In this document: positions 35,527 to 43,307 of the stretch, piece by piece | Numbering within the stretch: the stretch's first letter is position 1 | Layout of the letters: each line of letters starts with the position of its first letter | Assembly: GCA_020850315.1 (NCBI GenBank) | Contig: JADZEY010000027.1 | Location: 1 to 52,044, forward strand | Source: Armatimonadota bacterium | GTDB taxonomy: Bacteria; Bacteroidota; Ignavibacteria; OLB7 | Direction of reading: 5' to 3' | DNA length: 52,044 nucleotides | Notes under the pieces: generated by a model | The model's database searches: none | What the model was told of the DNA's origin: nothing | What the model saw: only the letters and a program-made list of their open reading frames with translations | Translations under genes and position numbers: made by a program

Positions 35527-36981
35527 TCAGCGTGTTCCGGTCTTCATCGCCCTCTGGATCTCTTCTTGCAGCCAGCGCAGATACAGGTAGCCGCTGTACT
35601 CTGGCGCGCGTGCCGTCACCCCTTGCATCTGCTGCTGGACGCTGGCCAACGCACGATTCAGCATCTGCTTATCGGTGCTGTCGGCAATGGCCACAAAGAA
35701 GGTGCGGAACAGCGCAACCACCTCCTTCTCCTTCGGATAAAGCAGCGCATCCTTGTGGCGGGTGAAGTAGTCGTTAAAGTTGCGTGTTTCGCGAATCGCG
35801 CTTTCAAGGTCGCCGCGCAGATAGGGGATAATCAGATAGAGGAACCGGAAATAGTGATACTCCGACTCGGGCCGTTGTGTGATTGCCGGGGGAATTGCCG
35901 CAAACGCTTGATCCGGTTGCCGAAGAAAAATGTGGCAGAAACAGCGCAACACCTCGAACCGAAAATAGACCTTTGGGCGATCCTTGATAATCGGGTGATA
36001 TTCCTGAATCAATGCCAGTACTTGCTCAAATTCTTGCAGCTTCATCAGCGTGCTGGCGTGGTTGAACAGCATATCGGGCGGGGGGGAAAGCTGGTTGGCG
36101 CGGATAAACTCCAACGCCGATTGGAACACCCCGTTGGCTTCGGAATACCGTTGCTCCACCAACAAACTGGAAGCAAGGATTGCAAATCCCCACACGGTGT
36201 GATCGGGGAAGATGTTGGCCACCATTCCAATGTGTGTTGCGGCGTTGCGGGCGTGTTCCACCCGCGCTTCCCCCAGCGATTGATGCGCACGGCTGGCTTG
36301 CTCGTAAAACTCAATAAATGGGGTGGTGATGCCGCCAAACTCAGCATCGCTTCCAACCGCTGTTGCTGGCATTGGCTTCCCCATTGCCCCCAGCGTTTGC
36401 TGACACACCACACGGTTGTGTTGGTTGATGGCAACGTCACTCCGGTAGATCAGCTTCAGGTTGGAAAGATTCTCCACCATTGCCTTGTGTGCTTGCTCCA
36501 TCCGCTCGGGGGTGATCTCGCAGTACAGCATCAAATGCTCGTGGCGCAGATCGTTGATAAGCCGTGCGTTGGCGTAATCCATCCGTTGGATTGCTTCGGA
36601 ATACGCACGCGGCAACTCTTCTTCAAACTCCGGAAGCAACCGCCGATGCAGCAAGGCGCGCAGCAGAAATTGAGCCCGCAGTGAAGGGCTTCGCCGAAGC
36701 TCCCGTTCTTGCTCCCATTGCACCAACATCTCTTGGATTTTCTCACTTAGCAGCCGCAGCTCATTCCGCAAAAGGTAGTCCTCCTTGCGGGTCCATTGGC
36801 GGCCAAACAGTTGCTGGAACAGGTGATTTTTATCAGCAGTTTCCTCCTTTTTTCGCAGCTGTTTCAGCAGGGCGTACAGCCCTTTTGTTGCTGGGCGTTT
36901 TACCGTGCCGATCGCATCATCAAGTTGCCGCAGTTCCGCTGCCGACAACGAAGCAAGAAGCCGTTCCGCTCGCGAAGTCAT
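35527..36981 (-). CDS. Large soluble alpha-helical protein, TPR-like
   Basis: 484 residues, no signal peptide and no transmembrane segment. The sequence is entirely helical with many charged and hydrophobic heptads (LLASLSAAELRQLDDAIGTV, NHLFQQLFGRQWTRKEDYL, YFRFEVLRCFCHIFLRQPDQ). The second half has degenerate TPR/SEL-like spacing (YSEANGVFQSALEFIRANQL, FEQVLALIQEYHPII). I recognise no enzyme motif. A cytoplasmic scaffold is likely. It is a single gene; a gap with repeats follows upstream. Confidence 0.8.
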   Translation of the reverse strand: MTSRAERLLASLSAAELRQLDDAIGTVKRPATKGLYALLKQLRKKEETADKNHLFQQLFGRQWTRKEDYLLRNELRLLSEKIQEMLVQWEQERELRRSPSLRAQFLLRALLHRRLLPEFEEELPRAYSEAIQRMDYANARLINDLRHEHLMLYCEITPERMEQAHKAMVENLSNLKLIYRSDVAINQHNRVVCQQTLGAMGKPMPATAVGSDAEFGGITTPFIEFYEQASRAHQSLGEARVEHARNAATHIGMVANIFPDHTVWGFAILASSLLVEQRYSEANGVFQSALEFIRANQLSPPPDMLFNHASTLMKLQEFEQVLALIQEYHPIIKDRPKVYFRFEVLRCFCHIFLRQPDQAFAAIPPAITQRPESEYHYFRFLYLIIPYLRGDLESAIRETRNFNDYFTRHKDALLYPKEKEVVALFRTFFVAIADSTDKQMLNRALASVQQQMQGVTARAPEYSGYLYLRWLQEEIQRAMKTGTR

Positions 36982-37377
36982 AGGACTACTGGTTGAAGAA
37001 GTTGAAGGGAACCGAAAAGGCGGGGTTTGCTGAAGGGAGCAAAAAATAGGGATGTGCCAGCAATTACCAGCTGACCTTACGCAAAGCCAAGGTCAGTTGT
37101 CAGTGGTCAGTTGCAAAGAGGGTCATTGGTCATTAGTCATTGGTCGCTGACCTTAGGCAGAATTTGGATAGTGAACAGTTGGCCGTTCAGTGGCTCCACT
37201 GATACCCTTCGACAGGCTCAGGACAGGCTTCGACGGGGTTCAGCAGGAGCGGAGGGTGTTGTCAGGTGGAACGCCCAGATACTGCAATCACCAAGCCCCA
37301 GCATGATTCCGCGGAAGGTGAGTTAACCGCACACCCCGAACTACTCACCTGTGCAGCGCATGACGAACGCTGGCGGA
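36982..37377. repeat. Gene-free gap with intergenic repeat clusters
   Basis: No gene is supported. At 37073-37155 a GGTCA/TGGTCATT motif is repeated many times, bounded by CTGACCTTACGCA at 37073 and CTGACCTTAGGCA at 37147. A sister of CTGACCTTACGCA (CTCACCTTACGCAGAGCCA) follows the epimerase gene at 26672. At 37205-37255 is the widespread CCCTTCGACAGGCTCAGGAC-type repeat, with a related copy at 39296-39325. Confidence 0.6.
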
Positions 37378-37860
37378 TTATTTCTCGAACTTCTGCCGAA
37401 TATCCCGCACGGCTCCAAGCAGCGTTTTGATCTCTGGCAGTTCGGCTCCATACTCGAACGTCACGCGGCGCACGGTTCCTTTCTGCTCAATCTCAATCCA
37501 TTCCGCACCGCCATCGGCGCAATCGGGGCAGCCGATGATGGTGTCAAGTTTGGCGAACGCTGCGTACTCATTGGCAACCGCTTGCTGCAACGCCAGCCAC
37601 TGGTTGTGGGGGATGGTGTCGGCGAACAAACTATCGGGAAGCCCGCCGCCGCCGCGCCCCCATGAACGCTTGATATACAGCAGGTTGGTGCTGTCAATTT
37701 GCAGGCTGCGAAGGCAGTAGCCAGCACACATTCCAAAGGAGGTTCCGTTGCGGACGATCACCTTCCCGCTGGCTGCGGTGGGGTTGGTTAATTGCTCATC
37801 GCGGCAGCCGCCAATTGCCGTGGCTATCAGGATTCCGAACAGCAGAATAAGGGTTTTCAT
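37378..37860 (-). CDS. Small lipoprotein with conserved-looking Cys motifs
   Basis: 160 residues. The N-terminal signal peptide ends in a lipobox (ATAIGGC). The start follows GGAG seven bases upstream on the minus strand. Two motifs stand out: GTSFGMCAGYCLRSLQID and IIGCPDCADGGAEWIEIEQK, giving four cysteines that could form two disulfides. A final beta-strand segment (TVRRVTFEYGAELPEIKTLL) precedes the helix. It resembles small Bacteroidota lipoproteins of unknown function. The lipid anchor predicts attachment to the inner or outer membrane. Confidence 0.8.
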   Translation of the reverse strand: MKTLILLFGILIATAIGGCRDEQLTNPTAASGKVIVRNGTSFGMCAGYCLRSLQIDSTNLLYIKRSWGRGGGGLPDSLFADTIPHNQWLALQQAVANEYAAFAKLDTIIGCPDCADGGAEWIEIEQKGTVRRVTFEYGAELPEIKTLLGAVRDIRQKFEK

Positions 37861-38402
37861 TGCTATCTCCTGGCTTGTGAAAAAAAGGGGGTAAGGTCAA
37901 ACGCCCTGCAACGATCCCGCGCTGGCGTGTGGCCGGATGAAGACACCTCAAATCAGGAGAGGTGACACCAGGCAAGCGAAAATATCTTCGGAACGGCTGA
38001 TCTATACGTAGCGTGCGCCAATCTCTTTTTCTTCCCTCTGTGCTCTCTGTGCCTCTGTGGTTCCTCCTCTTGACCGTGGAAGAAGAAAAAAACCACAGAG
38101 ACACAGAGGACACAGAGTTGGGGAAGAAGAGAGAAGACCCGGCTGATCAATGTTTAGCGTGCGTCAATGCCCCTCATCTCTCTTTCTTCCCTCTGTGCTC
38201 TCTGTGCCTCTGTGGTTCCTCCTCTTGACCGGGGAAGAAGAGAGAAGACCCGGCTGATCAATGTTTAGCGTGCGTCAATGCCCCTCATCTCTTTTTCTTC
38301 CCTCTGTGCTCTCTGTGCCTCTGTGGTTCCTCCTCTTGACCGGGGAAGAAGAGAGAATATCTGGCTCATCACGATTCCCATCCTCAATTCGTCACCGTCT
38401 GC
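37861..38402. repeat. Gap with 111-bp tandem repeat and CTCTGTG hairpin
   Basis: No gene is supported. One unit at 38152-38262 is repeated from 38263 to about 38355 with a period of 111 bases. A diverged copy at about 38008-38079 differs by a 44-base insertion. Inside it, 38036-38062 (CTCTGTGCTCTCTGTGCCTC...) and 38091-38117 (AACCACAGAGACACAGAGGA...) are reverse complements at 24 of 27 positions. CTCTGTG...AACCACAGAG repeats are known to be widely dispersed in bacterial intergenic DNA. Confidence 0.8.
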
Positions 38403-39209
38403 ATGAAGAGCCTGCATTGCATCCGTTACGGCGATGGATCCCCGATTCTGTTTGTGCATGGCAACCCATCCACCCACACGCTGTGGCGACCGCTGACCGA
38501 GCGGCTGGCGGATAGCTTTACCGTGATTGCAATAGATCTGCCCGGTTTTGGAGCCAGCGGCTCACCCCTTCACCCAACAGAGTTTCGGTTGCAGCAGATG
38601 GCCGCCAGCGTTGCCCATTTTTGCCGCGAACATCACTTGCATCGGTTCCACTTAGTTGGGCATTCGTTTGGCGCGGCGGTAAGTGCCACGCTTGCAACGT
38701 TGCAGCCAGAGATGGTGTTATCGCTTGCCTTGATTACCCCGTTAGGCTTGCGCACCCCTCCGGTTGGGCGGTTGGCAACGATTGGGTGGCTTCGCCGGGC
38801 GGCTGTCTTGCTGTGGCCACGGCTTCCGGTACGCATCAAGGGGATGCTGGCAAAGGGGGGGGCTCGGCTAAGTTATGGTCCGGCATACCACCCGATCCGT
38901 GCCGCAGAAATTGCCCAAGAAGCCCAACGCCACGACCTTCCCCGCAGCATGAGCCTGCTGATGATGGAAGCCGATTTGCAGGAATACCGCAACACTCTGC
39001 GGAACCTTCAGCAGTTGCAGCCGATGCCACTGTTGCTGGTTGGTGCGGGGGAAGATCGGATTGTCCCTTTTGCGCAATTCCAGCAAGTGGCTGCGTTGCT
39101 TCCCCGCGCCCAACGCCACATCTTCCCCGATTCCGGCCACGTCCCAATGTGGCAGTATCCCGCCGAGCTTGAGCAACTGCTGCGGGAGCATCTGGCCAAA
39201 CGTGATTAG
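38403..39209 (+). CDS. Alpha/beta-fold hydrolase
   Basis: 268 residues. It has the complete alpha/beta-hydrolase layout: oxyanion-side HGNPS near residue 19, nucleophile Ser88 in GHSFGA, Asp218 in GAGEDRIVP and His246 in DSGHVPMW. The Arg-rich cap region (WLRRAAVLLWPRLPVRI) lies between. Such enzymes cleave esters, lactones or C-C bonds of small metabolites; the substrate cannot be told. There is no signal peptide, so it is cytoplasmic. Its promoter must lie in or just after the 111-bp repeat block. Confidence 0.92.
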   Translation: MKSLHCIRYGDGSPILFVHGNPSTHTLWRPLTERLADSFTVIAIDLPGFGASGSPLHPTEFRLQQMAASVAHFCREHHLHRFHLVGHSFGAAVSATLATLQPEMVLSLALITPLGLRTPPVGRLATIGWLRRAAVLLWPRLPVRIKGMLAKGGARLSYGPAYHPIRAAEIAQEAQRHDLPRSMSLLMMEADLQEYRNTLRNLQQLQPMPLLLVGAGEDRIVPFAQFQQVAALLPRAQRHIFPDSGHVPMWQYPAELEQLLREHLAKRD

Positions 39210-39426
39210 CCGTTGGTGATGCTTGCAAGTAGATCTGAGTAGGCACAGATTTCCAGCCAGAGCTTTCCGAACCCGTGCGCAGTTTCAGGTGAAGATGCTT
39301 CGACAAGCTCAGCATGAGCGGGGGAGTGAATTCCCCCGTCGGTGCCAGCAATCAGCGACGAAGCGACCTCACGAATTTCTGGGAGGCCATAGAACAGACT
39401 ACCCTACCCGATACCGCCTCAGTTTC
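39210..39426. other. Gap upstream of the Pho array
   Basis: No gene is supported. A widespread TGCTTCGACAAGCTCAGCAT-type intergenic repeat lies at 39296-39325. Nothing else stands out before the array that starts at 39427. Confidence 0.5.
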
Positions 39427-39482
39427 TTAACATTCCCGTAACACTGGCATCACACAGCCATAACACTCCGCTAATAATTTTG
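39427..39482 (+). promoter_or_regulatory. Candidate Pho box: five hexamers at 11-bp period plus -7 element
   Basis: Hexamers TTAACA (39427), GTAACA (39438), ATCACA (39449), ATAACA (39460) and CTAATA (39471) recur every 11 bases. This is the repeat length used by PhoB/PhoP-type regulators, and TTAACA-like repeats at this period are the known B. subtilis PhoP pattern. TAATTTTG (39475-39482) is an exact TAnnTTTG -7 element, but no TTG stands at -33, as expected for an activator-dependent promoter. The genes behind it are porin, pst and phoU. Confidence 0.65.
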
Positions 39483-39581
39483 CGTTTGCTGGAGATGCAG
39501 AGCAGGCTGTGGTAACGGCCGATACCATCCAACAGCCAGCATCCCTCCAGCCATTTCCGACACAAACCCAAAAACCAAAGA

Positions 39582-40919
39582 ATGGGAACATTGATACGCA
39601 AGTTTTTGGTGCTATCTGCCCTTGCCGGACTTAGCATTGGCATTGCACACGCACAACAAGAAGGGGATGGAACAGAACCAACATCGCCAGAAGAAGTGCA
39701 GGGTGATGTGGAGACGATAAAGGAACGGATGGACCTTGCCGAAGGGACGCTTGAGAAGCTAACTCAGCTGAAAATCTCTGGTTATATCCAAGCCGAGTGG
39801 CAGCATTTTGACCAAACCACCAGCCCGCAAGGGCGTGCACTGTTCAGCGACCCACGGCGCAATGCTTTTCTGATACGCCGTGGCCGCATCAAATTCCAGC
39901 ATCGCTCCAGCTGGCTAACTGCGGTTCTGTATCCCGACATCAGCGAGCGTGGGGTTGTGCTGAAGGAGGCATATGTGGATTTCGGTTTGCTTCCCGACAA
40001 CGAACTGAACATCACCGTTGGCTCCTTCAATCGCCCTAATTATGAGGTTGAGATATCCTCCAGCAACCGCGAATCCACCGAACGCGCGCAAGTCACCCGT
40101 GCATTCTACCCCGATGAGCGCGACTTGGGATTGATGGCCACCTACTATCCAACGATTGCCGAATCGTTCACACCAAAGCTGCAAGTTGGATTGTTCAATG
40201 GTGGTGGTGCAACTGCTGCATCGGAAGTGGACCCCTACAAGGATATCATTGCCCGCCTCACGTTCCCGCTTCCGTTGGGAGCCGAGTCCCCGGTTCAGAT
40301 TGATCTTGGCGCGTCGCTGTACCACGGCGGAATCCCCGTGGCGACCGACTCGCTGCTGGAAACCGTAGATGGCAAAACCAAGCTGGTGTTCAACGATGCC
40401 ACCGGCGATTTGCGTGGCTTGGGGAACCGGAAAAATTTCAACGTAGAAGGGCAAATCTTCCTTGATCTGCTTCCGATTGGTGGAACAATCATCAAAGGGG
40501 AAGTGATGACCGGAAGCCGCCCAACCGCCGGAACCGCAGCAACCTCGGCATCGGTAGGAATCACCAAAGGAAGCGATGGAAAGGATAGCATCCGAATCGT
40601 TCCCGGGGCCGCCGCAAAGCCGGTGCAAGTCCGCAATCAAATGGGCTACTACGGCTATTTCATCCAGAACTTCGGCAGCAGTGCCCAGCTTGCCCTGAAG
40701 TATGATTACTTCGACCGAAACACCGACATGGAGGGCGCGCAAGTGACCTCCTCCGGGGATGTAGCCGTGGGGGTGCTTGGGTTTGGTGGAAGCGTCTTTG
40801 TGGGGAACGCCCGCATCACGCTGTGGCATGAGATTCCCACCACTGAACAAGACTCCTTCGGCGGCGCGGAAGATCTGAAGGACAACAAAACAACCGTTCG
40901 CTTCCAGTACAAATTCTAA
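39582..40919 (+). CDS. Phosphate-selective porin (OprO/OprP-like)
   Basis: 445 residues. The signal peptide is MGTLIRKFLVLSALAGLSIG, cleaved near AHAQQ. A short coiled coil (VETIKERMDLAEGTLEKLTQ) precedes the beta-barrel, as in trimeric OprO/OprP porins. Barrel strands include LKISGYIQAEWQHFD, RRGRIKFQHRSSWLTAV and ending KTTVRFQYKF, with a C-terminal Phe. The porin would let phosphate or polyphosphate cross the outer membrane. It heads the phosphate block, with the Pho-like array ahead of it and pstS 46 bases downstream. Confidence 0.93.
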   Translation: MGTLIRKFLVLSALAGLSIGIAHAQQEGDGTEPTSPEEVQGDVETIKERMDLAEGTLEKLTQLKISGYIQAEWQHFDQTTSPQGRALFSDPRRNAFLIRRGRIKFQHRSSWLTAVLYPDISERGVVLKEAYVDFGLLPDNELNITVGSFNRPNYEVEISSSNRESTERAQVTRAFYPDERDLGLMATYYPTIAESFTPKLQVGLFNGGGATAASEVDPYKDIIARLTFPLPLGAESPVQIDLGASLYHGGIPVATDSLLETVDGKTKLVFNDATGDLRGLGNRKNFNVEGQIFLDLLPIGGTIIKGEVMTGSRPTAGTAATSASVGITKGSDGKDSIRIVPGAAAKPVQVRNQMGYYGYFIQNFGSSAQLALKYDYFDRNTDMEGAQVTSSGDVAVGVLGFGGSVFVGNARITLWHEIPTTEQDSFGGAEDLKDNKTTVRFQYKF

Positions 40920-40965
40920 CCCAACCGAAACCAGATTATTCCCAGATACCTTCTCTACAACAACA

Positions 40966-41796
40966 ATGCGCAAAAAACTGACTTTCCTGTTGACGCTTAT
41001 CACCGCCTGCATTGGCCTGTATGCCTTCATGCCGGTGGATGTTATCACCGTGAAAGGCTCGGACACCATGGTGATCCTTGCACAGAAATGGGCCGAGACC
41101 TATCAATCCAAAAACTCTGGCGTTTCCATCCGCGTCACCGGCGGGGGATCGGGAACCGGGATTTCGGCACTGATTAACGGAACCACCGACATCTGCAACT
41201 CATCCCGCCCAATGACCAAAACCGAAAAGCAACAGCTGAAAAACCGCTACGGATCGCCAGGCGTGGAAGTCCGCGTTGCAAAGGATGGCATCACCATCTA
41301 CGTCCATCCCTCCAACGGCGTTTCCAAACTTTCCATCGGCCAGCTGAAAGGGATTTACATGGGAACCATCACCAACTGGAGCCAAGTTGGTGGGAAGAAC
41401 GCTCGCATCATCGTCTATGGCCGCGAGAATAGTTCGGGGACGTATGCCTTCTTTAAGGAGCACGTGCTGGGCGGCTACGATTTCGGCGGAAGCGTCCAGA
41501 CCCTTCCGGGAACAGCCGCAGTGGTGAACGCCGTTGCCAAGGATCCGAACGGTATCGGCTACGGTGGGTTTGGGTATGCTAAAGGGATTAAGGTTTGCCA
41601 AGTGAGCACCACCGACGGCGGCGCAGGGATTATGCCATCGGATCAGACCATCAACAACGGATCGTATCCCATCAGCCGCTACCTGTACATCTATCTGAAA
41701 AATCGCCCAACCGGCGCGCTGAAATCCTACGTGGATTGGATCATCTCCGCCGAAGGTCAATCCGTCGTGAAAAAAACTGGATACTTCCCGCTGTAA
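40966..41796 (+). CDS. pstS: Phosphate ABC transporter substrate-binding protein PstS
   Basis: 276 residues, with an N-terminal signal peptide (RKKLTFLLTLITACIGLYAF). Phosphate-binding segments are VKGSDTM near the N-terminus, GGGSGTGISALINGTTDICN and GRENSSGTYAFFKE. It is smaller than E. coli PstS (about 346 residues), as in the compact PstS class. No lipobox is seen, so it should be a soluble periplasmic protein. It is separated from pstC by 254 bases holding a strong hairpin. Confidence 0.95.
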   Translation: MRKKLTFLLTLITACIGLYAFMPVDVITVKGSDTMVILAQKWAETYQSKNSGVSIRVTGGGSGTGISALINGTTDICNSSRPMTKTEKQQLKNRYGSPGVEVRVAKDGITIYVHPSNGVSKLSIGQLKGIYMGTITNWSQVGGKNARIIVYGRENSSGTYAFFKEHVLGGYDFGGSVQTLPGTAAVVNAVAKDPNGIGYGGFGYAKGIKVCQVSTTDGGAGIMPSDQTINNGSYPISRYLYIYLKNRPTGALKSYVDWIISAEGQSVVKKTGYFPL

Positions 41797-41850
41797 AAAA
41801 ATCGGGAGGAGGGGGGATGAGAGAGTTCTGTATCACCATTGCAGCAATGG

Positions 41851-41882
41851 GCATGGCTTGGCTGGGCAAGGCCAAGCTGTGC
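41851..41882 (+). other. Hairpin between pstS and pstC
   Basis: A 12-bp stem (7 bp perfect GCTTGGC/GCCAAGC, extended by two G-U wobbles and GCA/TGC) closes an 8-base loop. It lacks a T-run, so it more likely protects the pstS 3' end or attenuates transcription into pstC than fully terminates. Confidence 0.55.
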
Positions 41883-41939
41883 CGTTGTGGTGGGGGCAGA
41901 AAAAAGTCAGAAACGACAGCCTTTGCAATCTGTGCCAAC

Positions 41940-41995
41940 TAAGAGTTCGTAACCGTTCAAAAGCCGTTCGGCAACTGATGTTTGCTGTACTTTTG
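41940..41995 (+). promoter_or_regulatory. Second candidate promoter ahead of pstC
   Basis: TACTTTTG (41988-41995) is an exact TAnnTTTG element 56 bases before the pstC ATG. Upstream GTTC repeats start at 41945, 41955 and 41966 (spacing 10 and 11). No good TTG -33 exists. The repeats differ from the TAACA array, so relation to it is uncertain. Confidence 0.45.
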
Positions 41996-42050
41996 CGACC
42001 GCCGCTACCGGGGGTGCTTCCAGTAGCCACAACAACCGACTTTCCATTTC

Positions 42051-43304
42051 ATGCAGTCTGAACAACCAGAACCGAGCAACCAACCCCGACCAGCTTCCGA
42101 TGCTGAGGATCAGCCCGTGGCCGCTCGGCTGGTTGCTGCGCAGCATCCCCCGCTCACCCAAAAAAAACGCCGAATCGGCGAGCGGTTGATTGAGCTTGGG
42201 ATCTACTCCGTCTCGGCAACCTCCATCATCTTCATCTTCCTGATCTTCCTGTTTGTTTTCCGCGAAGCATCACCAATCTTCTTTGGCGGAGCGGACGGAG
42301 GGAAGAAGGATACGGCTGTGGCAACCGCACCAGCTACTGGGCCAACTACTCCACCAATCATCAGCAACACCACAGCCGATGACACCGCCGAGCTTGAGTC
42401 GGAGCAGTACAACCCCGAAGCGGAAGCACTTCCCACGCCGCAGCCAACGGCCTCCAATCCGCCCCCTGCAACACCCCAAGATGATGCCGAGCGCGCCCGG
42501 AAAATTGTTGGGGAAGGCTATCCAATTCTGGAGCATGAGTCGCCGGTGAACGTCAGCTACTTGGCCTACGATAATTGGCAACCGAACTCGGAGCATCCAC
42601 GCTACGGCATTTATCCAATTATTGTCGGCACGCTAAAAACCACGATTGTGGCAATGCTGTTCGCTGTTCCGCTGGCAATTCTTGCGGCGATGTACACTGC
42701 CTTTTTCGCGCCAAAATGGATCCGCGAAACACTGAAACCAGCCATTGAGTTGCTTGCCGGAATCCCCTCGGTGGTGCTCGGCTTTTTCTGCTTGATGACC
42801 GTCGCCAGCGTTGTCCAAACCCTTTTCGGTCTCGATTTTCGATTGAACTCCATTGTTGGCGGTATCGGGCTTGGGCTGGCGGTTATCCCAATCGTTTATA
42901 CCATCTGCGACGACGCATTGCGTGCGGTTCCGGGATCGCTTCGCGAAGCATCGCTGGCGGTGGGGGCAAGCGAGTGGCAAACGGCCTACCGGGTGATGCT
43001 TCCGGCGGCAACGCCAGGGATTTTTGCGGCAATTTTGCTTGGCATCGGTCGCGCTTTTGGCGAAACAATGATTGCACTGATGGCCACCGGAAACGCCGGA
43101 ACATTTAGCTGGAGTTTCACCGAACCAGTGCGCACATTTGCCGCAACCATCGGTGCAGAAATGGGGGAAGTAGTGTTCGGTTCTCCCCATTATCAAGTGC
43201 TATTTTTCTTGGGTGTTTTGCTCTTCATTTTCTCGTTCATCATCAACTTCATCACGGAGTTTTATGTGAAGGAACGGCTCATCAAAAAATTCCGGGGGGC
43301 GTAA
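42051..43304 (+). CDS. pstC: Phosphate ABC transporter permease PstC, with large insert
   Basis: 417 residues, about 100 longer than E. coli PstC (319). TM1 is at about 51-71 (YSVSATSIIFIFLIFLFVF). Residues about 80-160 are a Pro/Thr/Ala-rich periplasmic insert with no TM. The usual core then resumes (YGIYPIIVGTLKTTIVAML, LLAGIPSVVLGFF) with the EAA-like loop LREASLAVGASEWQTAYRVM that contacts PstB. The N-terminus is a Pro/Gln-rich extension. pstA starts 4 bases after the stop. Confidence 0.93.
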   Translation: MQSEQPEPSNQPRPASDAEDQPVAARLVAAQHPPLTQKKRRIGERLIELGIYSVSATSIIFIFLIFLFVFREASPIFFGGADGGKKDTAVATAPATGPTTPPIISNTTADDTAELESEQYNPEAEALPTPQPTASNPPPATPQDDAERARKIVGEGYPILEHESPVNVSYLAYDNWQPNSEHPRYGIYPIIVGTLKTTIVAMLFAVPLAILAAMYTAFFAPKWIRETLKPAIELLAGIPSVVLGFFCLMTVASVVQTLFGLDFRLNSIVGGIGLGLAVIPIVYTICDDALRAVPGSLREASLAVGASEWQTAYRVMLPAATPGIFAAILLGIGRAFGETMIALMATGNAGTFSWSFTEPVRTFAATIGAEMGEVVFGSPHYQVLFFLGVLLFIFSFIINFITEFYVKERLIKKFRGA

Positions 43305-43307
43305 GCA

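Noticed and set aside
37861-38402. CRISPR array in the repeat region
   Set aside because: The units are long near-identical tandem copies without unique spacers.
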